Shown: piece after piece, positions 45,012 through 53,680 of the stretch
How the letters are laid out: every line of letters starts with the position of its first letter
Numbering within the stretch: the first letter of the stretch is position 1
Source of the DNA: Pelagomonas calceolata
Lineage: Eukaryota; Sar; Pelagophyceae; Pelagomonadales; Pelagomonadaceae
DNA length: 64,000 bases
Direction of reading: 5' to 3'
NCBI GenBank assembly: GCA_918797485.1
Contig: CAKKNE010000003.1
Location: forward strand, 1,674,001 to 1,738,000
The notes under the pieces: generated by a model
Databases searched by the model: none
Seen by the model: only the letters and a program-made list of their open reading frames with translations
Told to the model about the DNA's origin: nothing
Translations under genes and position numbers: made by a program

Positions 45012-47546
45012 TTAGGGAGTCAGGGGCGACAGCGCCCCCGACATGTCCGCCACGGAGGCCACCGGCCCCATGGCCATCATGCGGTTCTCCAGACTATCGG
45101 CGCCGTCCACGGAAAACTCGCCGCGCAGCTTCATCGCCGATTCATCGCCTAATGTGAATTCTCGTCGTTTGGGCAGTTTTTCTTTCGATCGCCGTCGTCG
45201 CCGCTTCTTCTTCTTCTTGCCACTACTACGCCACGTGTTCTTCGGGCCCGGGTTTTGCGAGAGGCCGTCGCCGGGTCTCGTGAGGTTCGCCCAGCACAAG
45301 GGCCCCGGGCGGTCCATGGGCACGAGCAGCGCATTATCTAAAGCTTGTTTCAGGGGTTGCACGGCGTAGAACGCCTTAGTACTTTGTACTAAGTCGACAA
45401 AGTCCGAAAGCGGCGAGTGCCGCGGCGCGTGGCACTTGCTACATGTTTCTTGGTTTTGTAAATTGCGCGCCATGCCGCATTCACAAATCCAGTAGAGTGA
45501 TGGCGTTTTCGGCTTGTCTTCTCCGCTAAGTTTCTTGCAGATGCCGTCCACAGTTTCTGTGTCGACGTCCTCGAGTTTGAAATGTATGCCCTCGATGTCG
45601 TCGTAGAAGGGATCCGGCTCGTCATCTACATCCTTCAGGACTTCTCTTAAAGCTTCAGCGAGTTTGACCGACGACAATTGCCCTCGGTAGACGATATCAA
45701 AGCCCTGGAGGGCCTTCTCGAGGTCGTCTATTCTCCCACACCGTCGCAACAACCGAGCCTCGCGCCCGTTCCGCGTGAAGGGTTCCTCGCAATTTATGGA
45801 GCTAAACTTGCGGAAACATGCATCTCTTTCAGAAGATTGGACTAACCTTCTGGGAGAAAAGGCCTGCCGCAACGGGAAGCGCTCCCTCACGATGCCCGCG
45901 GCGGCCTCGGCCTTGGCATGCGACGACACGGTCCCGTCCTCGTTCCTCCTCAGTGAACCCATGCCCCGGAAGCGCTGGGACCATTTTGACGCTTTTTTGC
46001 CGAGGGCCGCTAAGTCGGCGCCGGTGTTGTGGAAGCCCGACGCCGTGCGCCACTCGTCCTCGGTGGCCGGGGCGAGCCTCGATCGCAATTCATCCTGGAT
46101 CAGGCGCAGCTCGGCATCTAGATGGGTATGATGCTCCATGTACGCCTTACCCAACTCATCTGAAGCGTGGGGCCGTAACACGGGCCTCAGCTTCTCGTAG
46201 AGGTGCCAGGGGCTCCGCCTCGGACGCTTCTTCGGCTTCTTGTCATTTTTTTGTCGAGGCGCGGGCTTCTTTTTTTCTTGCCGTTTAGGGGGAGGCGCCT
46301 CCTCGACGACGACGGGTGCCGGCACGGGCGCGGGCGTCGGCGGCCGCTTCCATTTGAACTTGTCGAACAACTCGGCCTGCCTCTCACTCTCGACCCGTCG
46401 GAACTCCTCCGACGCATGGTGCACGAACTGCGCGACGCTGTCATCTCGGTCTAACACTTCTTGTAATATATCTGTTTGTAAGGATTGTAGGGATAATATC
46501 GAGGACATTTCCGGCAGGACAATGGAAGGCTGCACCGACTCGCGTCGCAACTCCACCAAGGGCGCCAGGACGCCTGCAATGGTATCGGCAAATTCATCGC
46601 GATCCAAAGTGCCGCCGCCATCGCTATCGGCCGCTTCGAACATTGAGGCAGCCTCGCCATCCGACACGACGATCCCGAGATGCACCAACGCCCCGCGAAA
46701 GGACTTCGCGTCGATGTCCGGGCCGCCCCCGATCTCGACAAATAATTCGTCGACTTTGACACGCATCTCCGGCGTGAGTCGTAATTCGCCATATTCATCT
46801 TCGACCATCAATACGTCGGAGTCGAAGCGTTCTAACAGAGTGGTCGCGGCCTTGCCCCAGGTCTTCGCCTTTCTAGCTCTATCTCGTGCCAGTGGCGAAG
46901 GGAGCTTCTTCTGTACTGGCTGTATGGATGTCTCGATGGGCGGCGGCCGCGGCGGGCTGCCCTTCTTTTTTCGAGAGGAGGACTTCCGACGGATAGACGT
47001 CTTCTTCTTCTTCTTCTTGCCGCCGCGCATCAGTCTTTCAGCAGACGTCATCGCGGCCTCGCGCTGCTGTCGTGCCGCCGCGGCCTCGTCCTCCATGATC
47101 TTGGCCGCGGCGCGCGCGAGCTCCTCGGCCCGCCTTCGTCGTTCCTCGCGCTGCTGCAGCGAGACGAGCAGTTGGCGGTCTCGTTTTTTAAAGAATAAGG
47201 ATGCCAGAGGCTCCGCTACGTCATCCACGGCCCATGACTGCTCTTCAGCCTCGGTACTCTTCAGCGACGACGCGACCCGGGCGGCCAGGAGGGCGGCGTG
47301 ACGCCGGTCCGCCGGTGTGGCGGGCGCGTCCCTCGCTTTCAGCAGTTCCTCAGTTGTGATGAGGCCGTCGCCGTCCTTGTCGGCCTTGAGCGCGAGCTTC
47401 ATTTCGGCCGCCGTCACGATGCCGTCGCCATCGAGATCGAGATCGACGTCGATGACGCCGTCGCCCTCGTGGTCTAGCTTCAAGGCCAGCGCCATCTCGT
47501 CGGCCGTGACGATGCCGTCCCCATCCAAGTCGGCCTGGAGGGGCAT
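45012..47546 (-). CDS. EF-hand calcium-binding protein with zinc finger and basic linkers
   Basis: 844 residues from the ATG at 47546; the frame upstream has no ATG. Three closely packed EF loops at the N-terminus (DLDGDGIVTADE, DLDGDGIVTAAE, DKDGDGLITTEE) and a fourth near 330 (DSDGGGTLDRDE) keep the Asp ligands and should bind Ca2+. Between them are coiled coil (REERRRRAEELARAAAKI) and Lys/Arg runs (GGKKKKKKTSIRRKSSSRKK). A second basic/proline linker follows. Near 730 a RanBP2-like finger (WICECG...CSKC) has only one residue between its first two cysteines. The C-terminus has another basic run and ends GALSPLTP. Probably a Ca2+-regulated scaffold, perhaps cytoskeletal; the family is not named. 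Confidence 0.8.
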   Translation of the reverse strand: MPLQADLDGDGIVTADEMALALKLDHEGDGVIDVDLDLDGDGIVTAAEMKLALKADKDGDGLITTEELLKARDAPATPADRRHAALLAARVASSLKSTEAEEQSWAVDDVAEPLASLFFKKRDRQLLVSLQQREERRRRAEELARAAAKIMEDEAAAARQQREAAMTSAERLMRGGKKKKKKTSIRRKSSSRKKKGSPPRPPPIETSIQPVQKKLPSPLARDRARKAKTWGKAATTLLERFDSDVLMVEDEYGELRLTPEMRVKVDELFVEIGGGPDIDAKSFRGALVHLGIVVSDGEAASMFEAADSDGGGTLDRDEFADTIAGVLAPLVELRRESVQPSIVLPEMSSILSLQSLQTDILQEVLDRDDSVAQFVHHASEEFRRVESERQAELFDKFKWKRPPTPAPVPAPVVVEEAPPPKRQEKKKPAPRQKNDKKPKKRPRRSPWHLYEKLRPVLRPHASDELGKAYMEHHTHLDAELRLIQDELRSRLAPATEDEWRTASGFHNTGADLAALGKKASKWSQRFRGMGSLRRNEDGTVSSHAKAEAAAGIVRERFPLRQAFSPRRLVQSSERDACFRKFSSINCEEPFTRNGREARLLRRCGRIDDLEKALQGFDIVYRGQLSSVKLAEALREVLKDVDDEPDPFYDDIEGIHFKLEDVDTETVDGICKKLSGEDKPKTPSLYWICECGMARNLQNQETCSKCHAPRHSPLSDFVDLVQSTKAFYAVQPLKQALDNALLVPMDRPGPLCWANLTRPGDGLSQNPGPKNTWRSSGKKKKKRRRRRSKEKLPKRREFTLGDESAMKLRGEFSVDGADSLENRMMAMGPVASVADMSGALSPLTP

Positions 47547-47870
47547 GCTTGCTTGTCTGTTGTGTGTCCCCACTGGGTGCAGCGGTTCGACAGCTGCGCC
47601 GTCTGCTATGAGGCCGGCGCCGTGCGCACCGCTGCGTGCCCCAGATCGCAGCCCGGCTCGCGCGGGCAGCCCTTTTGCCGCTGTGGGGCAGCGCGCTCTC
47701 TCGGCGCTACCAAGAGCACCCCGCACGACGTTCCGCGACTGCTCCCGGGACTGCGTGCGGAAGGCTCGCCCGGGCCCTCGGACGAAAGCCAAAACAAACC
47801 GCGCGCCCCGCTCAGGCGGCACGCGGCGACGCCGTCGACGCGACGCGAGAGAGAATAAGACACAGACTAT
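47547..47870. other. Intergenic region
   Basis: 5' flank of the EF-hand gene and 3' flank of the sugar-transporter gene, 324 bp. GCCGTCGACGCGACGCGAG at about 47832 resembles the introner core but has no terminal repeats. Nothing else is seen. Confidence 0.4.
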
Positions 47871-48995
47871 TTAAGGAACGGACGACTCGGATAGTTTCTT
47901 CGGAGGACACGCCTGGAACATGACCATGCTCGCGACGACGGCCAGGATGCCGCTCCGGAACGTCGTTGATATTCGCGCCTCGCGACTCAGCGCCGCCGTC
48001 AACACGATGGCGCACGCCGAGGCGAAGTTCTTGGAGATCGCCGACGCGTATTTGATGGTCGCGCCGATGAGCAAGCCCCCGAGCGCCTTGAGAAATACCA
48101 CAGCCCATACTTGTGGAGGCAACTTCATCGCTTGCGCGGCCCAGTTCCGCGGCGCGCAGGGCAGGACGAACAGGAACGTGACCAAACTGAGCTGCAGTTG
48201 CCGCGCCCAGAAGCCCTCGTCCGTTTTTTGCGCGCGCTTCTTGAGGATTTTCTCAAAAAACACGTTCGCGAAGCCCGATAAGAGGCCAGATGCTAAACAA
48301 GCGGCCGCGCCGGCGGCGACGGCCGCGGCGCCTGCTTTTGATGCTGATGACGAGGCCATGCTCTGCATGAGGACCAGCACGCAGCCGGCCATGAGTAAGG
48401 GTTGCGACGCCCACTGCGTCTTTGATAGTCTTCTACCTAACAATGGTACGGAGAAGAGCGCCGTGAAGAGCGTTTTGGATTGTGATAACGATAAGTAGAC
48501 CGTCGCGGACAGCCGCGCGTGCGCGTAGTAGAAGAGCACGTTCTGCGCCGCGAAGCACCCCGCCGGCACGGCGAGCTGCGGGACATGTTTTGGGGCTTCG
48601 GTATAAGCTCTCGCGAATCTACCAAGTCGCTCCCGGAGCGGCGCGTCGCCCGCCACGAAAACGAGCCACGCCAGGCCGATTGGAACTTTCACAGCTTCCT
48701 GCAGGAGGCCCGCCACGGCACCATCATAGGAATGGCGCAGCGCGACGCGTCTTGCCAAAAGCGACGCGCCCGCGGACTGCAGCACCAAAGCGGTCACAAT
48801 TAATCCGATGCCGAGCTTCGTGTGCGGGAACGGCACCTCCTTCTGCTCGTTCGCGACGGCGTAGGTGCCCTCGAGGGGGATGGCCACCTTGTTTGGTGGG
48901 GCGAAGCGCGGCGCAAGCGGTCGTCCGACCGCGAGGCGCCGCGGCGGTAGCACCAGGGCATGGCATGTGTAGGACAGCAGCAATAGTAGCTTCAT
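47871..48995 (-). CDS. Nucleotide-sugar transporter (SLC35A-type)
   Basis: 374 residues from the ATG at 48995, about ten membrane spans. It follows the UDP-galactose/CMP-sialic acid transporter pattern: QNVLFYYAHARLSATVYLSL, QSKTLFTALFSVPLLGRRLS (matching LKILTTALFSV-x-LL-R-L), QWASQPLLMAGCVLVLMQ, SGFANVFFEKILKK and GLLIGATIKYASAISKNFAS. These transporters exchange a nucleotide sugar for the NMP across Golgi/ER membranes. The N-terminus (MKLLLLLSYTCHALVLPPRR, then FAPPNK) is a signal peptide with a transit-like follow-up, so targeting to a plastid-surrounding membrane is possible. The sugar specificity is not readable. Confidence 0.9.
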   Translation of the reverse strand: MKLLLLLSYTCHALVLPPRRLAVGRPLAPRFAPPNKVAIPLEGTYAVANEQKEVPFPHTKLGIGLIVTALVLQSAGASLLARRVALRHSYDGAVAGLLQEAVKVPIGLAWLVFVAGDAPLRERLGRFARAYTEAPKHVPQLAVPAGCFAAQNVLFYYAHARLSATVYLSLSQSKTLFTALFSVPLLGRRLSKTQWASQPLLMAGCVLVLMQSMASSSASKAGAAAVAAGAAACLASGLLSGFANVFFEKILKKRAQKTDEGFWARQLQLSLVTFLFVLPCAPRNWAAQAMKLPPQVWAVVFLKALGGLLIGATIKYASAISKNFASACAIVLTAALSREARISTTFRSGILAVVASMVMFQACPPKKLSESSVP

Positions 48996-49452
48996 TGGTC
49001 AATGTCAATCAATTGAACGCCGCGCGCGACGCTTGGGAGTGGTTCGACAGCGCTTATATGTTGCACGATTATACCGCGCCGCAGGCTGTTTGCCTTCAGT
49101 GCCCCTCGCCCAGTCCAGCGCTGCTTCGAGCCATTTCAGCCAGCCGTCCTCGGCCAAGGTCTCTCCTTGGGGGGCAGAGGACACGTCGCGGCACACCTCC
49201 TCCGATTTTCGGCACCGATTCGGCCTCTCGGGTCGAGGCTCTGCGGGCGACAGCAGCTTTATTGGTGGCCGCATACAGCCGTCGTCGAGCATACCTGGAA
49301 GCAAGAGGGCCTTTCACCGCTGTAATCGATCGCTGCCAGGCCGCCGCATCGAGCGTTGAGTCCAACAAAAGCAGTGCGCACACATACACAGCCTGCAGCA
49401 CATAGCAGCAGCACTGCACGACGACGCGCCCGCGGCAGGACCACCAATAGAT
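48996..49452. other. Divergent intergenic region
   Basis: 457 bp between the sugar transporter (minus) and SPB1 (plus). Pyrimidine/GCAGCA-rich near the SPB1 ATG. A minus frame at 49096-49476 is not protein-like. No palindrome, introner or RNA gene. Confidence 0.4.
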
Positions 49453-52143
49453 ATGCCCTTCAACCAAAAGAAGCAAAAGCGCGTCGACCGCACGGACAAG
49501 TGGTACGTCTTAGCGAAGGAGCAGGGCTACCGCTCGAGAGCCGCGTTCAAGCTGTCGCACATCAACAAGGAGTTCAATTTGATATCGAAACAGACGCGCG
49601 TGGTGCTGGATCTGTGCGCGGCACCCGGCGGCTGGAGTCAAGTAGCCGCCAAGGAAGCGGGGGCCGGCTGTGCCGTGATAGCTGTGGACCTCTTACCTAT
49701 TAGACCTATCCCCAACGTGCGGACGATTGTGGGAGACATTACCTTGGATCGGACCCATGCGATAGTGAGGAAGGAAGCGAAGGAGTCGATGCAGCGGCAG
49801 GACGACGAGGAAGGTCGGGCGGGCAGGTATGTCGACGTCGTCCTATGTGATGGCGCGCCGAACGTGGGCGCCACCTACACGAAGGACGCCTTCGTCCAGA
49901 ACGAGATTTCCTTGCTGGCGCTGAAGTGTGGTTTATCTTGTGGCTTGAGGAGGGGTGGCTCTTTCGTGACGAAGGTCTATCGCGGCCAAGATTACAACTC
50001 ATTGGTCTGGTGTTTTGGAAGGCTCTTTGATCGCGTAAGGGCGCACAAGCCACCTAGTTCGAGAGCTCAATCCGCCGAGATCTTCGTGGTGTGTACGGGG
50101 TATCTGGCGCCACATAAGGTCGACCCTCGACTCCTAGACCCAAAACACGTTTTTATGGACATCAACGGCGAATCATTGCAGAAGCCGTTGGCCGTGTTGC
50201 ACCCCCAAGCTGGCAAAAAAAGGAGACATCGCGACGGTTATGCCGACAACGACACTGGGTTGTTAGCTCAACCAAGCATGAGTGCGCGCGAGTTTCTGCT
50301 CTCGAAAGATCCGACCCAGATCTTGGCCGAACGGTCCAAAATAATTTTTGAGGACGACGCGATCGGGAATCATGTGCTAACGGATCAAGAGGTAAGGGCC
50401 TGTGGCGAGGACTTACGTGTATTGTCCAAGGGCGACTTCCGGTCGCTGCTCAAGTGGCGCGATAAATTACTGAAAGAAGGGCTCGTTGAGTCGTCGGATG
50501 ATGAATCGGCAGCATCCTCGTCGTCAGAAGCAGTGCATAAATCCACCACGGCTGAACCATGACCTGCACGCCATCGACGCGACGCTCGATTCGGTCGCAC
50601 CCGACGCACCGGTTGAATTCCACACAGGTCGGAAGAGGATGAATCAATGGACTCGGACGCCGAGGAAGCCGAGGTCCAGCGGCAGATTCAACACCAAAAA
50701 GAACTCGTGCAGCGCGACGCTCGAAGGGAGAAGAAACGTAGAGCTAAAGCAGCGCAGAAGGCGCGGTTGAGAAGGGGTGCGGGCATCGTCGAGGAGAGCA
50801 ATGTTGATGATGCCACGCGCGAACAAGTGTTTTCGTTCTCGGAAGCGAATAAGCTTGGTGGTGTTGACGCTTTACGCGAAGTAGCACCTGAGTCCGACGA
50901 CGAGTCCGTCGTTAACGTGAGGCCGTCGAAGGGCGAGCTCGGTGCCAAAAACGCTGCCAACTACGAGGAGTACGCTTCAGCACCAGACCGATTGGAGGCC
51001 ATCGAGGACCAGTTGGATAGCGCCTACGAAGCCTACGCCGACCGACGAGCCGAGAAGACGGGCGCGCCTCGGGTAGAGAAGCAAAAACGCGCAAAAAAAT
51101 ATAGAGATGCGGTCGCGGCTCGCATCGTCCAAGATGACGTGGAATTGATCGATGGGGACGTCGAGCAGTACGCCTCGACCCTCAATCATGACAGCTCGTC
51201 GGATGACGACGACGTCGATGCGGCGGCAGAGGCGTCCTCGAAACGTTGGTTCGCGAACCCATTGTTTGACGAGATGCCCCGCACCGAGAAGGAGGTGCGG
51301 CGCGAGAAGCGCTTGAAGGCGAAGCAACGGAAGGAACGGCGCGACTTACGGCGCGGTGATGTCGAGGAGCAGCTCGATATTGTTACCTCAACAGTAGAGG
51401 AGCCTCGGAGCGAGAAGGAGACTGAAGCTCGAAAACTGATCAAGGCCGGCGTCGGTCAAGTGTCAAAGGATGAGGAGGGCTTTGAGATTGTGGAAGAGGA
51501 TCCCTTCGCGAGACGAGAACAGCAGCTCAAGACCTATATCAGTGATAGCGAGGACGACGATGATAAAGCGGAAACTTTGGCGTTGGCGTCGATGATGTTG
51601 CGACGCTCGAAAGCCAAGAAGCTCGTCGACGCGTCCTACAATCGCTTCGCCTGGAACGACCCGCGGGACCTGCCCGCTTGGTTCGTTGATGATGAAAAAA
51701 GGCACTACCGGCCGCAAGTGCCCATCAAGCCCGAGTTATTAGCGGAGATGAAGGCTAGATTTCAATCTTTAGCTGCTAAACCGATCAAGAAAGTGGCGGA
51801 AGCGCGCGCTAGGAAACGAACGAGGGCCGAAGCTCGCCTCAAGGCCGCGAAGAAGCGCGCCGAGGCCGTGGCCAACGACCCGGACATGAGCGCAGGGCGG
51901 AAATTGAAGGAAGTTGAAAGAGCCATGGCTCGAGCTTCCAAACAGAAGCGGCCCGACAAGGTGTATGTGGTCGCGTCGAAGTCGAAGAGCGGCGTGCGCA
52001 AGGCCACGTCGGCGCCCAAGGGCGCCACCAAGGGCTCGCGCGTCGTGTCCGTGGACGCGCGCATGAAGAAGGACAAGCGCGCCGCGAAGAGTCGGGCGAA
52101 GAAGCAAAAGAAATTCGGTAAGCGGCGGAAGGGAAGGCACTAA
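49453..52143 (+). CDS. SPB1: rRNA 2'-O-methyltransferase SPB1/FTSJ3
   Basis: Exons 49453-50522 and 50628-52143; spliced product 861 residues, near yeast Spb1 (841). The FtsJ domain (1-220) has KWYVLAKEQGYRSRAAFKL (catalytic Lys), the SAM motif VVLDLCAAPGGWSQVA, VVLCDGAPNVGA (catalytic Asp) and FVTKVYRGQDYNSL (catalytic Lys). The middle domain and an acidic tract (EEDESMDSDAEE) follow. The Spb1 C-terminal region has KRWFANPLFDE, DPRDLPAWFVDDEKRHYRPQ and a basic tail with KVYVVASKSKSG and KKQKKFGKRRKGRH. Spb1 methylates the 25S/28S rRNA A-loop guanine in pre-60S particles in the nucleolus. The introner falls in the acidic serine tract; unspliced, the frame stops at 50562. Confidence 0.97.
50523..50627 (+). 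mobile_element. Introner IE7 (intron, phase 2)
   Basis: 105-nt GT-AG intron. Duplication GTCAGAAG / GTCGGAAG (7/8). Ends CAGTGCATAAATCCACC and GGTTGAATTCCACACAG; sense core GCACGCCATCGACGCGACGC. The frame joins SS|SEEDESMDSD only if it is removed. The duplicated sequence is Ser/Glu codons of an acidic tract. Confidence 0.95.
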
Positions 52144-52151
52144 AAGATCTA

Positions 52152-53342
52152 TTATGTCTCCACATTATCCGCGAACGCGAGGTCGTCGACGCCCGACGAG
52201 TAGAGCCAGTCGGACGGGAAGGCGCCGCGGCCCTCGAGCTCCTCGAGCGTCTCGACGAAGGCCATCGGCGTCAGCTCCTTGCCCTCGTAGGCGCGCCGCG
52301 CTTCGTCCAGTTCGGCGCGCGACGCGGTCAGCTTTGCCCGCCAGGAGACCTCGTTGAGGTAAGCCAGCACGTTGTGCGCCTGGACATAATCCAAAGCGTC
52401 GTCCGTCGACGGCGCGTTCGGCTCGTAGGCCGGCGCGCCGGCGGCCGCGAGCTTTGGAGCGAGCGCCGCGAGTTTTTTTTCCGCGTCGCGCCAGCCGAGC
52501 GTGGTGGCAGCGCCCGCGTCTCCTTCCAAAGCCGCCTCGAGCTTGTCTAGTGTGTCCGTGAGCGGCGACGGCGTCGTGAGTGTTAATGAAGGGTTCTCCT
52601 CCTTAAATGAATCGTAGTTCTGCAAGAAGCGGTCCACGAGGTCGCGACGCCACGCGTCCGCGTCCAAGAGCTCCGTCCGCGCCGCATCATCTAGATCGGC
52701 GTACCTGGCGTCTTCCCCGTGTTTTTCCGCGTCCTTTGAGAATTGTGACCGCTCCTCGGCGTCGCGCCGCAATTCTTCCGCAACTTCCCGATGGACGGCG
52801 TCGTGCTGGTCCTCGGCCTTGCCGCCCCTATCTACAAGCGCATCCAATAAAGACAAGGTCTGCCGCAGCTCGGACCACATGCGGTCCGAGGCTTTCAGGA
52901 GGTCGTCGCGGACAGCATCGGCGACGCCCGCGCACTTGTCGTCATCAGTACTATCACCGGCCTTCGCCGCCGCATGGCTCACCTCGTCCCGCCAGCCCTG
53001 CTCGAGGCGCGTCAGCCGCGCCCTCGCTAACAAGGCCCACTCCCTTTCCGCCATATCATGTTCCAAATGCCGCTCGAGCTCCTGGCCCAGCCGCGTGACC
53101 CGGAAATGTCCCAAATGCTGCGCCGCCCGCCGCGCGCGCACGGCCGAGGCCGTGAGGAAGCGGTTCGCGTCGTCGGGATCTTCATAAAAAAACAACGCGC
53201 CGGCGAGCATGATTGATATGAGCAAGCAGAGCGCGTAGCCCCGACAAAAGCTCGCCTTGACCTTGTAGATGGGCTCCTTGTCGCCGCGGCCGCCCTTGCT
53301 GGCCTCGATGCCGAGCATCGTCATGGGCAGCTCGGTCTTCAT
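52152..53342 (-). CDS. Single-span membrane coiled-coil protein, function unknown
   Basis: 396 residues from the ATG at 53342. A short cytosolic-type lead (MKTELPMTMLGIEASKGG) precedes one membrane span (about 41-60, YALCLLISIMLAGALFFY), typical of a type II anchor. The rest is long charged helices with Arg/Glu/Ala heptads (LERHLEHDMAEREWALLARA, HREVAEELRRDAEERSQ) and a final globular-looking part (LNEVSWRAKLTASRAELDEA, LEGRGAFPSDWLYSSGVDDL). No known family. Its stop lies 8 bp from the SPB1 stop. A palindrome lies 216 bp upstream. Confidence 0.7.
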   Translation of the reverse strand: MKTELPMTMLGIEASKGGRGDKEPIYKVKASFCRGYALCLLISIMLAGALFFYEDPDDANRFLTASAVRARRAAQHLGHFRVTRLGQELERHLEHDMAEREWALLARARLTRLEQGWRDEVSHAAAKAGDSTDDDKCAGVADAVRDDLLKASDRMWSELRQTLSLLDALVDRGGKAEDQHDAVHREVAEELRRDAEERSQFSKDAEKHGEDARYADLDDAARTELLDADAWRRDLVDRFLQNYDSFKEENPSLTLTTPSPLTDTLDKLEAALEGDAGAATTLGWRDAEKKLAALAPKLAAAGAPAYEPNAPSTDDALDYVQAHNVLAYLNEVSWRAKLTASRAELDEARRAYEGKELTPMAFVETLEELEGRGAFPSDWLYSSGVDDLAFADNVET

Positions 53343-53680
53343 TTTTGCGTCGCGTGTAGCAGTCCTACGGGCGCGCGGCGGCTTGGCAGCACACTTTTGG
53401 GTCTTTTTGGGTCTTGGGCCTTTCAACCACTCTCGCGGGCTGTTGCGTTGTGTGCAAGTTTACTGCGCCCTGGTATAGCGGTGTCCACTTATTACGCAGT
53501 CCTTAGTAGAGCGTTGTTAGAGCTATGTTGACTTGTCCTGCTTTTTTTCATGCTGGCTCCTAGTGTCTTACAGGACGCTAGGGGAGCGGGAGCGCCTAGG
53601 AGGGACCGCAAGGTACTTTCTCTCAGGGGGCGCGACGTAAGAAACCCGTACCCGTACCCGATAAACTAACATCATATAAC
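53343..53680. other. Intergenic region with one palindrome
   Basis: 5' flank of the membrane coiled-coil gene and 3' flank of the cold-shock/SAM gene, 338 bp. Holds the palindrome at 53559-53582. A repeated ACCCGT unit (CCCGTACCCGTACCCGAT) is at about 53645. No RNA gene. Confidence 0.45.
53559..53582 (-). promoter_or_regulatory. Upstream palindrome, copy 8
   Basis: Plus strand CCTAGTGTCTTACAGG then ACGCTAGG. 216 bp before the ATG at 53342, in the family orientation. Both outer bases have changed together (C...G in place of G...C), so pairing of the arms is kept. Confidence 0.7.

Noticed and set aside
7769-47850. Isolated introner-core-like strings in intergenic DNA (about 7769, 24642, 47832)
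   Set aside because: Short GC-rich matches without terminal repeats; could be chance or very decayed copies.
49096-49476. Minus-strand frame of about 126 codons overlapping the SPB1 start
   Set aside because: It overlaps the 5' end of a secure gene on the other strand and shows no domain or sensible start.
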